DNA of 13,668 nucleotides from positions 1 to 13,668 of the forward strand of contig DATHSN010000362.1 in the NCBI GenBank assembly GCA_035464115.1, given 5' to 3'. Source of the DNA: DATHSN01 sp035464115. Lineage in GTDB: Bacteria; Actinomycetota; Acidimicrobiia; Acidimicrobiales; SKKL01. The notes beneath the pieces are model-generated. The model made no database searches. It saw only the letters and a program-made list of their open reading frames with translations, and was not told the origin of the DNA. Shown here piece after piece: positions 6,034 through 13,139 of the stretch. The position numbers were made by a program, and so were the translations under genes. Position 1 is the stretch's first letter, and the number at the start of each line of letters is the position of its first letter.

Positions 6034-6681
6034 ATGAAGCTCAACCTCTCCGCCGACGAGGTCCTCGCCACCACCCGCTCGGTCCGCAAGCGGCTCGACT
6101 TCGACCGCCCCGTCGAACGGGAGATCGTCACCGAGGCCCTCGAGCTCGCCCTGCAGGCCCCCACCGGGTCGAACACGCAGGGCTGGCACTGGGTGTTCGT
6201 CGAGGACCCCGACAAGAAGCGGGCCCTGCGCGACATCTACGCCGCCAACTTCGAGCTCTACGCCAACGCGCCGCGCCGCGAGTTCGGGGAGGGTGACGTC
6301 CGCGAGGAGCGGATGGACCTCGTCCGCGACTCGGCGACGTACCTCGCCGAGCACTTCCACCGGGCCCCGCTGTTGTTGATCCCGTGCATCGAGGGACGGC
6401 TCGACAACCTCCCGTCGTTCGCCACCGCCTCGATGTGGGGCTCGCTGTTCCCGGCGGTGTGGAGCTTCATGCTGGCGCTGCGCGAGCGCGGGATGGGCTC
6501 GGCGTGGACCACCATCCACCTGATGCGCGACGGCGAGCGCGAGGCGGCGGAGCTGCTCGGCATCCCCTACGACTCGGTGTCGCAGGGCGGGCTGTTCCCC
6601 ATCGCCTACACCAAGGGCACCGACTTCAAGCCGGCCAAGCGCCTCCCTGCCGCGGCCGTGTCGCACTGGGACCAGTGGTGA
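6034..6681 (+). CDS. Nitroreductase-family flavoprotein
   Basis: The 215-residue protein matches nitroreductases. The FMN-phosphate-contacting TTRSVRKRLDFDRPV lies at 13-27, followed by a long helix and APTGSNTQGWHWVFVED (42-58) with the conserved Ser-Asn-x-Gln. Later comes a Trp/Gly-rich helix, MLALRERGMGSAWTT (146-160), and LLGIPYDSVSQGGLFPIAY (174-192), equivalent to the family's LGIP...P..P.GY region. It should be a cytoplasmic NAD(P)H- or F420-linked reductase of nitro, quinone or similar compounds. The substrate cannot be told from sequence. The ATG at 6034 places the RSVR motif at the usual distance from the N-terminus, so upstream in-frame starts were rejected. It converges with the YbaN-like gene with only seven bases between stops. 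Confidence 0.88.
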   Translation: MKLNLSADEVLATTRSVRKRLDFDRPVEREIVTEALELALQAPTGSNTQGWHWVFVEDPDKKRALRDIYAANFELYANAPRREFGEGDVREERMDLVRDSATYLAEHFHRAPLLLIPCIEGRLDNLPSFATASMWGSLFPAVWSFMLALRERGMGSAWTTIHLMRDGEREAAELLGIPYDSVSQGGLFPIAYTKGTDFKPAKRLPAAAVSHWDQW

Positions 6682-6688
6682 GCGTGGG

Positions 6689-7093
6689 TCAGCCCGCCTC
6701 GGCGATGTCGATGTCGTCGGGCCGGGTGGGGACCCGCAGGATCACCACCACGCCGACCGCGCCCAGGGCCAGCACCGCCGCGCTCACCAGCGGAGGTCCG
6801 AGGGTGAACGCGCTGATGCCCACGGCCACCACCAGCATGGCGATCGCCACCACCTTGGCCCGCTGCGGCATCCCCAACCCGGCCCGGTAGTCGCGCACGA
6901 GCGGGCCGATGGTGGGCAGGTCGAGCAGCCACCGCTCGAGGCGGGGCGACGACCGCGAGAAGGCCCACGCCGCGGCGATGAAGAACACCGTGCTCGGCAG
7001 GCCGGGCACCACGATGCCGATCCCACCCACGCCGACGCACACCAGGCCCACCGGGACCCAGATCAGGCGGCGGAGGAGGGGTGGCTGGCTCAT
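6689..7093 (-). CDS. YbaN/DUF454-family inner membrane protein
   Basis: The 134-residue protein shows the DUF454 pattern. An N-terminal helix with VGGIGIVVPGLPSTVFFIAAAWAFSRSSPRLERWLL (about 22-57) holds the diagnostic G-x-x-x-P-G-L-P-[ST]-x-x-F and FxRSSPR motifs. Then come TIGPLVRDYRAGLGMPQRAK (61-80) and two more membrane helices (about 81-97 and 101-120). Members such as E. coli YbaN are small membrane proteins of unknown biochemical role. The ATG at 7093 fits the usual length of the family. No ribosome-binding site is seen; a TAGCCT box lies 16 bases upstream and could serve as a -10. The gene ends seven bases from the nitroreductase stop, with no hairpin between them. Confidence 0.88.
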   Translation of the reverse strand: MSQPPLLRRLIWVPVGLVCVGVGGIGIVVPGLPSTVFFIAAAWAFSRSSPRLERWLLDLPTIGPLVRDYRAGLGMPQRAKVVAIAMLVVAVGISAFTLGPPLVSAAVLALGAVGVVVILRVPTRPDDIDIAEAG

Positions 7094-7158
7094 CGGATCG
7101 TCGCCGTCCAGGCTACGAGCCCGCCGACCCCGAGGCGCCGCGACCTCGGCGGTGGGCC

Positions 7159-7578
7159 CTACCGGGGGCCGGGGAGCCGCACGATGCTCAGCCAGAAGCC
7201 CTCGATGGAGCGGACGATCTCGCCGAACCCGTCGAGGCCCACGGGCTTGGTGACGTAGGCGGCCGCGTTGCTGCGGTACGCGGCCAGCACGTTGGACTCC
7301 TCCTTCGACGCGGTCAGCACGACCACGGGGATGTGCCGCAGGTCGTCGTCGCCCTTGATGCGCGCCAGCACCTCGTCGCCGTCGATGCCGGGCAGGTTCC
7401 AGTCGAGCAGCACCAGCTCGATCGAGGTGCCGTCGGGCGAGTGGAGGTAGTCGATCGCCCCCTCGCCGCTGGACTCGACGTGGATGCGGTTGGCCAGGCG
7501 GGAGCGCTGCGCCGACGCGAGCAGCAGCTCGACGTCGTCGGGGTTGTCCTCCACCATCAAGATGTCGATCGGGTTCAC
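7159..7578 (-). CDS. Single-domain response regulator (Rcp1/CheY-like)
   Basis: The 139-residue protein is one receiver domain with no output domain. MVEDNPDD carries the acidic pair at 10-11. The phospho-acceptor is D59 in VLLDWNLPGIDG, the switch Thr is T89 in VVLTAS, and the conserved Lys is K111 in VTKP. The NPDD start, the inserted region DYLHSPDG and LDWNLPGIDG are typical of the Rcp1-like group, which often partners phytochrome-type kinases; no chromophore domain is seen here. It probably receives phosphate from the kinase encoded just upstream. The GTG at 7578 overlaps the kinase stop as GTGA and has GAGGAG seven bases upstream, so the start is secure. As a single domain it must act through protein contact or as a phosphate relay or sink. 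Confidence 0.92.
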   Translation of the reverse strand: MNPIDILMVEDNPDDVELLLASAQRSRLANRIHVESSGEGAIDYLHSPDGTSIELVLLDWNLPGIDGDEVLARIKGDDDLRHIPVVVLTASKEESNVLAAYRSNAAAYVTKPVGLDGFGEIVRSIEGFWLSIVRLPGPR

Positions 7579-8741
7579 GGGTCGAGCTCCTCGGTGGGGA
7601 TGGGTGGGGGATCGTCGGGCAGTCGGACGCGCACGGCGGTGCCACCGTCGGGCTCGTGCTCGATCCAGATGGTGCCGCCGTGGCGCTCGGCGATGCGTCG
7701 GCACAGGGCCAGGCCCATGCCGATGCCCTCGTCGGTGCGGCCCGTGGTGGGGTGCAGGCGCTTGAACATCTGGAACGCCTTGTCCTCCATGCCGGCGGGG
7801 ACGCCGACGCCGTTGTCGCGGACCGACACGACCCAGGCGGCGTGGTCGCGCTCGGCGTCGACGCGCACCACGGGTGGGCGGGCGGGGTGGTGGTACTTCA
7901 GCGCGTTGTCGACGAGGTTCTGCATGAGCTGGCGCAGCTGGAGGGCGTTGCCCCACACGGTGGGGAGGGGGCCCGGGACGATGGTGCCACCCACCTGGTC
8001 GAGGCGGGCGACGAGCGCGTCGCCGACGTCGCCGAGCGCGGCGCCCAGGTCGACCTCCTCGTCGAGCGCCCCGCCCTGGCTGTGGACCCGTGAGTAGCGC
8101 AGCAGCCCGTCGATGAGCTGGTGCATGGTGAGCGTGCCGGCCACGATGCGGTCGCGGTAGTGCGTGTAGCGCTCGTCGCGCTCGACCCCCTGGTCGGCGA
8201 GGTGCTGGTCGAGCAGCTCGATGAAGCCGGCGACCGTGCGCAGCGGGGCCTGCAGGTCGTGGGAGGCCGCGTAGGCGAAGTGCTCGAGCTCCCGGTTCGA
8301 CCGGGCCAGCGCGAGGCGGGCCTCCTCGCTCGCGGCGTGGGCCGTGTCGAGGTCGGTGACCCGCTGGCGCACGCCGGCGGCCATGGCGTCGAACGCGGCG
8401 GCGATCTCGGCCAGCTCGTCGACGGGGATCTCGCCCTCGACGCGGACGTCGAGCACCCCCTGCTCGATGCGGTGGGCCGCGGTGGCGATCGCGCCGAGCG
8501 GCTCGACCACCCGTGACACCACCTGCCGGTGAGCGACGCGGGTCGTGACCGCGGCGACCACCGCCAGCGCCAGGCAGACGACGCCGGCGACCACGGCCGC
8601 GGTGGTGGAGCCCTCGATGGCCAGCACCACGGTCCCCCCGAGCGCGGTGCCGCTGGCGACGAGCGGGATGCCCGAGAGCGCCAACGCCGCCAGCAGCTCG
8701 CGGCCGAGGGGGCGCGACGGTGCCGTGGGCGCCGTGGTCAT
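7575..8741 (-). CDS. Membrane sensor histidine kinase with HAMP domain
   Basis: The 388-residue protein has two membrane helices (about 17-42 and 47-66) with almost no loop between them, then a HAMP domain (about 68-130). A HisKA dimerisation helix follows with the H-box at FAYAASHDLQAPLRT, phospho-acceptor H161. The HATPase domain has the N-box QNLVDNALKYHH (N275, N279), the G1 box DNGVGVP (309-315), the F-box-like FQMFKRLH and the G2 box EGIGMGLAL (338-346). The near absence of an extracytoplasmic domain suggests it senses something in the membrane or cytoplasm. The SHDLQAPLR H-box is typical of the phytochrome-like subgroup, although no photosensory domain is present. It sits between the diguanylate cyclase gene (25-base gap) and its likely response regulator (4-base overlap). 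Confidence 0.92.
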   Translation of the reverse strand: MTTAPTAPSRPLGRELLAALALSGIPLVASGTALGGTVVLAIEGSTTAAVVAGVVCLALAVVAAVTTRVAHRQVVSRVVEPLGAIATAAHRIEQGVLDVRVEGEIPVDELAEIAAAFDAMAAGVRQRVTDLDTAHAASEEARLALARSNRELEHFAYAASHDLQAPLRTVAGFIELLDQHLADQGVERDERYTHYRDRIVAGTLTMHQLIDGLLRYSRVHSQGGALDEEVDLGAALGDVGDALVARLDQVGGTIVPGPLPTVWGNALQLRQLMQNLVDNALKYHHPARPPVVRVDAERDHAAWVVSVRDNGVGVPAGMEDKAFQMFKRLHPTTGRTDEGIGMGLALCRRIAERHGGTIWIEHEPDGGTAVRVRLPDDPPPIPTEELDP

Positions 8742-8766
8742 CGGCGCGAGCGGCCCTGCCCCGAGC

Positions 8767-10104
8767 TCACGTCGGATCGGGTGTGACGACGGGGACGACC
8801 GCTGTGCACCCGGTCTGCTTGGCCTGGTACATCGCCTCGTCGGCGGAGTGGACCAGATCGTCGATGTCGACGCCGGGGTCGGAGGTGACGGCGACGCCGA
8901 CGCTGAACCGCAGCGGGAGCGTCAGGGGGCCGACGCCGATGTCGCCGGCGACCGCGGCGGCGATGCGGTCGGCGACGTCGTGCGCGTCGTCGGGGTGGCG
9001 GAGGTGCTCGAGCACGACGACGAACTCGTCGCCGGCGTAGCGCGCTGCGGTGTCGGTGGTGCGGGTGGCTCGCATGAGCCGCTGCGCGAACTCGACGAGG
9101 AACGCGTCGCCGGTGCGGTGGCCGTACTCGTCGTTGACCGCCTTGAAGTCGTCGAGGTCGAGGAACACCACGCCGACCGCGTCGGTGTCGCGCCCGATGC
9201 GCTGGTGCGCGTGGGCCAACCGGTCGAGGAACAAGGTGCGATTGGGCAGCCCGGTGAGCGCGTCGTGCAGCGCCGCGTGCTGCAGCGCGTGCTCGGCCTG
9301 GCGCCGGTCGGTGATGTCGGAGAACTGCACGGCGAGCTCGACGGTGGTCCCGGCGGTGACGTCGGCGACCGCCAGCGCGAACCACCGGGGCTCGTGGCCG
9401 ACGAGCCGGACCTCGGGGGTGCGGCTGCCGGGATCGGCGAGCGCGGCGAGGAGGAACGGACGGTGCTCGGCGGCCACCAGCGAGGTGATCGGGCGGCCCT
9501 CGAGCTCACCGGGCGCGGTGCCGACCACCCCCGCGAGCGCGAGGTTGGCCGAGTGGATCAGCCCCTCGGAGTCGACGAGGGCCATGCCGATGGGGGCGCG
9601 GGCGACGAGGCGGGAGAAGCGCGCCAGAGATCGCTCGAGCGAGGCCCGGGTGCGCTGCAGCTCGCGCTGGTGACGGTTGCGCTCGATGGCGTAGCGGGCC
9701 GAGCGCGCCAGCATCTCCGGCGCCAGGCCGTGCTTGGGCAGGTAGTCCTGGGCCCCGAGTCGGACCGCCTCGGGGCCGAGCTCGGTGCTGGCCGACCCGG
9801 TGAGGACCACCACCGGCACGTCGTGGGCCACCGCGAGCATGCGCCGCAGACCGTCGAGTCCGTCGGCGTCGGGCAGGCCGAGGTCGGTGAGCACGAGGTC
9901 GACGTCGGGGCGGGAGATCTCGACGACCGCCTCGGCGAGGGTGCCGGCGCGCCGCACGGTGCAGGGGAACCCGAGGCGCAGCTGGGCGGCCACCAGCTCG
10001 GCGTCGGCGAAGACGTCCTCGACCATGACCACGACGGGCGCGGCCACCGGGCCGTCGTCGACGGCGGTGCCGGCAGTGGACACGGCTGGGGCCGTGGCGC
10101 TCAT
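8767..10104 (-). CDS. REC-PAS-GGDEF response regulator, predicted diguanylate cyclase
   Basis: The 445-residue protein has three domains. A receiver (about 22-140) carries acidic residues in MVEDVFAD, phospho-acceptor D74 in LVLTDLGLPDADG, the switch T in VVLTGS and a Lys in YLPKHG. A PAS domain (about 163-267) ends at QFSDITDRRQAE. A GGDEF domain (about 275-440) contains LTGLPNRTLF, FLDLDDFKAVND and the catalytic loop AGDEF (357-361), where Ala replaces the first Gly, a change tolerated in many active cyclases. The inhibitory I-site RTTD (348-351) lies exactly five residues before the loop, as in PleD. The enzyme should make cyclic-di-GMP when its receiver is phosphorylated. The ATG at 10104 has GGAGG seven bases upstream; an in-frame start at 10143 lacks this. 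It is the first gene of the signalling operon. Confidence 0.93.
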   Translation of the reverse strand: MSATAPAVSTAGTAVDDGPVAAPVVVMVEDVFADAELVAAQLRLGFPCTVRRAGTLAEAVVEISRPDVDLVLTDLGLPDADGLDGLRRMLAVAHDVPVVVLTGSASTELGPEAVRLGAQDYLPKHGLAPEMLARSARYAIERNRHQRELQRTRASLERSLARFSRLVARAPIGMALVDSEGLIHSANLALAGVVGTAPGELEGRPITSLVAAEHRPFLLAALADPGSRTPEVRLVGHEPRWFALAVADVTAGTTVELAVQFSDITDRRQAEHALQHAALHDALTGLPNRTLFLDRLAHAHQRIGRDTDAVGVVFLDLDDFKAVNDEYGHRTGDAFLVEFAQRLMRATRTTDTAARYAGDEFVVVLEHLRHPDDAHDVADRIAAAVAGDIGVGPLTLPLRFSVGVAVTSDPGVDIDDLVHSADEAMYQAKQTGCTAVVPVVTPDPT

Positions 10105-10164
10105 GGCTCTCCCTCCCGGCACGAGACGTGCTCGCCTCCACACGCACGGTGCCGCTGGCGCGGA

Positions 10165-10170
10165 AAGTTA
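10165..10170 (-). promoter_or_regulatory. Candidate -10 box (TAACTT) of the signalling operon
   Basis: In the 122-base gap upstream of the REC-PAS-GGDEF gene, the minus strand contains TAACTT, which fits TANNNT and stands out in a locally AT-richer patch. It would give a leader of about 50 bases with a good ribosome-binding site. No clear -35 is seen. Confidence 0.3.
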
Positions 10171-10200
10171 GTCTGTTGGCGCGCCGGTGGGAAGGAAATG

Positions 10201-10214
10201 GCGACGAAAGTCGC
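10201..10214 (-). terminator. Short hairpin downstream of tetR
   Basis: On the minus strand GCGAC-TTTC-GTCGC forms a 5-bp stem 12 bases past the TetR stop, followed by CATTTCCTTCC, unusually T-rich for this window. On the plus strand the same element has a GAAA tetraloop. It plausibly ends the tetR transcript before the signalling operon's promoter. Confidence 0.4.
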
Positions 10215-10226
10215 TCGTTCGACCGC

Positions 10227-10871
10227 TCAGTGTGGTTGTGGGAGGCCCGGCGCCACGGCGAGTGCCCATCGGGTGAGCAGATCGCCCCACGAGTCGGCGT
10301 CGAGGGGGCGATCGTCGATGTCGGCGATCACCAGGCCGAGCGACACCGCCTGCATGAGCAGCGCCGCCGCCCGGCTGTCGACGTGGGGGTCGACCCACCC
10401 GCGCTCCTTGGCCTGGTCGATCACCGCGGCGAACCGGTCGGTGACGGCGCGCTGCAGCTCGGTGATCTCGGCGCGCAGGTCGGGGTGGTGCTGGGCCGCG
10501 GCCAGCGCGGCGATGCGGTCCCACCGGTGGCGCTGGCGCTCGGGGTCGTCGGGGCGGACCATGAGCGCGCCGAGGGCGGCGGCCTGCTCGGCCTCGTCGT
10601 CGAGGGCCAAGAGGTCGTCGAGGGCGAGCGCGTCGCTCAACAGCCGCCCGCGGTACTGGTCGGCGCGCGCCGCGTTGACGAGGGCGTTGCGGTCGCGGAA
10701 GTGGTGGTAGATGGCGCTGGTGACGATGCCCGCGGCCCGGGCCACGTCGGCCACCCGCACGGCGCGCTCGCCGGACTCGTCGATGATGGCGATCGTGGCG
10801 TCGAGGATCCGGCGGCGGGTGTCCTCGGTCTCGCTGGAGTGCTCGGTGGGATCGGGCAAGGAATTCACCAT
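10227..10871 (-). CDS. TetR-family transcriptional regulator
   Basis: The 214-residue protein has a classic TetR DNA-binding domain. TRRRILDATIAIIDESG (18-34) is followed by the helix-turn-helix VRVADVARAAGIVTSAIYHHFRDRNALVNAA (about 38-68), with the diagnostic IYHHFRDRNAL. The rest is a helical ligand-binding and dimerisation region with no identifiable ligand. It is transcribed divergently from the LppM-like/GH84 pair. A 17-base palindrome begins six bases upstream of its start codon, so it probably represses itself and may also control the divergent genes. The ATG at 10871 has no ribosome-binding site. No later start would keep the whole DNA-binding domain. Confidence 0.92.
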   Translation of the reverse strand: MVNSLPDPTEHSSETEDTRRRILDATIAIIDESGERAVRVADVARAAGIVTSAIYHHFRDRNALVNAARADQYRGRLLSDALALDDLLALDDEAEQAAALGALMVRPDDPERQRHRWDRIAALAAAQHHPDLRAEITELQRAVTDRFAAVIDQAKERGWVDPHVDSRAAALLMQAVSLGLVIADIDDRPLDADSWGDLLTRWALAVAPGLPQPH

Positions 10872-10876
10872 ATGAC

Positions 10877-10914
10877 CGTCGGAGTGCCCGACGCGTTCGC
10901 CCCTGATGCGTCGG
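10877..10914. promoter_or_regulatory. Candidate TetR operator: palindrome plus third half-site
   Basis: CGTCGG-AGTGC-CCGACG is a perfect 6-bp inverted repeat at 10877-10893. A third CGTCGG lies at 10909-10914, making with the middle half-site a second inverted repeat of 7-bp arms (10888-10894 and 10908-10914). It sits in the 66-base divergent gap, between the TetR start and the TAGTGT box of the LppM-like gene. Confidence 0.6.
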
Positions 10915-10925
10915 ACATGAAGAAG

Positions 10926-10931
10926 TAGTGT
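10926..10931 (+). promoter_or_regulatory. Candidate leaderless -10 box (TAGTGT) of the LppM-like gene
   Basis: TAGTGT fits TANNNT and lies exactly six bases before the ATG at 10938, so transcription would begin at or beside the start codon. It lies 11 bases downstream of the third candidate TetR half-site, so a bound repressor would cover the -35 region. Confidence 0.5.
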
Positions 10932-10937
10932 CGAGGC

Positions 10938-11774
10938 ATGGCCAAAGTAGCACGTACCGTGAAATTGTTGTCACTCCTCGTGGCTGGCGTGCTGCTGCTG
11001 GCGTCGTGCCTGAAGGCCGACGTCGACCTCGAGGTCCGCGACGACGGATCGGGCACGCTGCGGCTCATCAGCGCCGTCGACGTCGAGGCGCTCGAGGGCC
11101 TCGCCGAGTCGTTCGGCGACGAGGGCGATCTCAGCGAGGGGCCGTCGATCCGCGAGCAGGTCGAGTCGATCGACCCGTCGGAGCTCCCCGAGGGCGCCAC
11201 CATCGAGTTCTACGACGACGGGCGCTTCCAGGGCATCGAGCTCACCGTCGAGTTCGAGCCCGGCACCGACATCGCCCAGCTCCTCGACGAGGGCCTCGCC
11301 ACCGGCCCGAGCGACGCCACCGACGTCACCGGCGGCGGCATGTTCGAGTCGTTCCTGCTCGAGCCCGACGGCGAGGGGGGCTGGCGCTTCGAGGCGTCGC
11401 TGCCCGAGGCCGACGACCTGGGCGCCGAGGGCATGCCCCCCGAGATGCTCGAGTCGCTCATCGGCAACCCCGAGATCCGCTTCGCCATCCGCCTCCCCGG
11501 TCGCCAGGTCGAGCACAACGCCGACCGCATCGAGGGCGACGGCACCATGGTCTGGGAGCTCGGCCTCACCGGCGAGGGTGAGCAGGCCCTCTCCGCCCGC
11601 ACCGTCCCCGGCGACCCCATCACCGGTGGCGACGACGGCGGGCTGTCGCCCATCGTCATCGGTCTGCTGGTCGTCGCCGCGGTCCTCGGCACGATCGCCA
11701 TCGTGATGGTCGTGCGCAACGGGCGGTCGGCTGCGGCGCCGCCCACCGCCACGCCGCCCCCCGCCATCGGGTGA
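10938..11774 (+). CDS. LppM-like lipoprotein with C-terminal membrane helix
   Basis: The 278-residue product has a signal peptide ending in LLLASC, a lipobox with Cys24. The following domain resembles the LppM/DUF3153 family of actinobacteria. LKADVDLEVRDDGSGTLRL comes straight after the lipobox, and late in the domain LPGRQVEHNADRIEGDG and MVWELGL match the family's closing region. A second hydrophobic helix (about 238-259) and a basic, Pro/Ala-rich tail follow, so it is anchored by lipid at one end and by a helix at the other. Mycobacterial LppM is linked to envelope and host interaction; a biochemical role is not settled. The start lies six bases after a TAGTGT box. The GH84 gene overlaps its stop as GTGA, which implies coupled translation. 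It is divergent from tetR. Confidence 0.87.
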   Translation: MAKVARTVKLLSLLVAGVLLLASCLKADVDLEVRDDGSGTLRLISAVDVEALEGLAESFGDEGDLSEGPSIREQVESIDPSELPEGATIEFYDDGRFQGIELTVEFEPGTDIAQLLDEGLATGPSDATDVTGGGMFESFLLEPDGEGGWRFEASLPEADDLGAEGMPPEMLESLIGNPEIRFAIRLPGRQVEHNADRIEGDGTMVWELGLTGEGEQALSARTVPGDPITGGDDGGLSPIVIGLLVVAAVLGTIAIVMVVRNGRSAAAPPTATPPPAIG

Positions 11775-13078
11775 CCCCCGGAGGCCCGTGGCTCGGCGCC
11801 ATCGAGGGCTACTACGGCCGGCCCCACTCCCACGCCGAGCGCCTGGCGTTGGTGCGCTGGCTCGGAGTCCACGGCTACCGGCGGTTCGTGCACGCCCCCA
11901 AGGACGACCCGTTCCACCGGGCCCGGTGGCGCGAGCCCTACCCGGCCGACGAGGAGGCGCGGTGGAGCGGACTGGCGCGCACCGGCGCGTCGAGTGGGGT
12001 CGACGTGTGGGCGGCCGTGTCCCCCGGGCTCGACTGGGCTCCGGGCGACGAGCCGGCCCTCGCCGCCAAGGTCCGACGCTTCGTCGAGCTGGGCGCCGCC
12101 GGGGTCCTCGTGGCCTGGGACGACGTTCCCGGTGGCGGCGCCGAGCTCGGTCAGGTCCACGGCGCGGCGGTCGGGGCCGCCGTCGCCGCCGCCGGTGACG
12201 GTGTCGACTGGATGGTGTGCCCCACCGACTACGCCGTCGAGGCGCCCACCCCCTACCTCGAGGCCCTCGCCGCCGAGCTCCCGACCCACGTGCCGCTGGT
12301 GTGGACCGGCCCTCGGATCGTGAGCCCCACGATCGACGCCGACGTGGCCCGCCGGCTCGTCGACGGGCTCGGCCACCCGCTGGTGCTGTGGGAGAACTTC
12401 CCGGTGTCCGACGGCGGGATGCGGGGCGTGCTCCACCTCGGCCCGGCGCCCCGGCGCGATCCCGGGCTCGTGGATGTGCTCGACGGCGTCATCGCCAACC
12501 TCATGGAGCACCCGCTCGCGAACCGGGTCGCGCTCGAGGTCGTCGGGCGGTGGTGGACCGATCCGCACGCCGACCGCGACAGGGTGTGGGCGGAGGTGGT
12601 CGGGGCCGTGCCGGGCCTCGTGCCGCTGGCCCGGGCGTGCCGGTCGTGGGTCGACGACCCCGGCCCCGACGCCGAGCTGGTGGCGTGGGCCGACGCCGCC
12701 CCGGGCGACGACCGGTTGCGTCGCTTCCTCGCCGCCGGGTGCCGCGACGGCCTCGACCGGGCCCTGGCCGCCGAGCTCGAGCCCTGGCTCGTGCGGTGGG
12801 AGGCGGAGGCGGCGGCGATGCTGGCTGCGCTCGACGTGCTCGAGCACCCGGCCCCCACGCTGCACGAGCTGGGGGCGATGGCGGCGGCGTGGAACCAGGC
12901 CCGCCGCACCGGTCGCCAGCTGTTCGGCATCCGCCACGCCTTCTATCCCGTCGCGCCCATGTGGGGCCCCGAGGCGCAGCCCGCCGACGCCGTGTCGGTG
13001 GTGTCGGGCGAGAACCTCACCGACCGCCTCTGTCGCCGCGCCCTCGCTGGCGTTCCCACCCGGTCGCGCGAGCCGTAG
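11771..13078 (+). CDS. GH84 beta-N-acetylglucosaminidase (O-GlcNAcase-like), no signal peptide
   Basis: The 435-residue protein begins directly with a GH84 catalytic domain (about 7-290), followed by a helical region. The family motifs are all present: GAIEGYYGRP (9-18), APKDDPFHR with K44, the adjacent catalytic Asp pair D117-D118 in AWDDVPGG, CPTDY with Y154, WTG at 178-180, LWENFPVSD with N209 and D214, and N243. These line up by eye with the sugar-binding and catalytic residues of human OGA and clostridial NagJ. It should remove beta-linked N-acetylglucosamine by substrate-assisted catalysis, where one Asp orients the acetamido group and the other acts as acid/base. The domain starts within ten residues of the N-terminus, leaving no room for a signal peptide, so a cytoplasmic location is predicted. 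The GTG start overlaps the LppM-like stop and no ribosome-binding site is visible, so translation probably depends on coupling. Confidence 0.9.
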   Translation: MTPGGPWLGAIEGYYGRPHSHAERLALVRWLGVHGYRRFVHAPKDDPFHRARWREPYPADEEARWSGLARTGASSGVDVWAAVSPGLDWAPGDEPALAAKVRRFVELGAAGVLVAWDDVPGGGAELGQVHGAAVGAAVAAAGDGVDWMVCPTDYAVEAPTPYLEALAAELPTHVPLVWTGPRIVSPTIDADVARRLVDGLGHPLVLWENFPVSDGGMRGVLHLGPAPRRDPGLVDVLDGVIANLMEHPLANRVALEVVGRWWTDPHADRDRVWAEVVGAVPGLVPLARACRSWVDDPGPDAELVAWADAAPGDDRLRRFLAAGCRDGLDRALAAELEPWLVRWEAEAAAMLAALDVLEHPAPTLHELGAMAAAWNQARRTGRQLFGIRHAFYPVAPMWGPEAQPADAVSVVSGENLTDRLCRRALAGVPTRSREP

Positions 13079-13113
13079 CGCCCCCATCGGCCGGGAAGGC
13101 TCGGCGGGCCGCG

Positions 13114-13139
13114 TACGTTGCTCGGGGGGAACCGTTCCC
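13114..13139 (+). promoter_or_regulatory. Candidate cbs promoter with palindromic operator
   Basis: TACGTT (13114-13119) fits the TANNNT -10 pattern. Starting eight bases later is a perfect palindrome, GGGAAC-C-GTTCCC (13127-13139), which would lie at the very start of the transcript and just before the GGAGG ribosome-binding site. A repressor bound there would block initiation; the regulator is unknown. Confidence 0.35.

Noticed and set aside
7159..8741. Calling the kinase and receiver a phytochrome system
   Set aside because: No GAF, PHY or chromophore-binding cysteine region is present; the kinase has only two membrane helices and a HAMP domain before the catalytic core.
8545..10710. A 721-codon open frame on the plus strand
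   Set aside because: It lies opposite the kinase, GGDEF and TetR genes, whose motifs are unmistakable, and its product is Gly/Arg/Asp/His-rich with no recognisable domain. High GC keeps antisense frames open.
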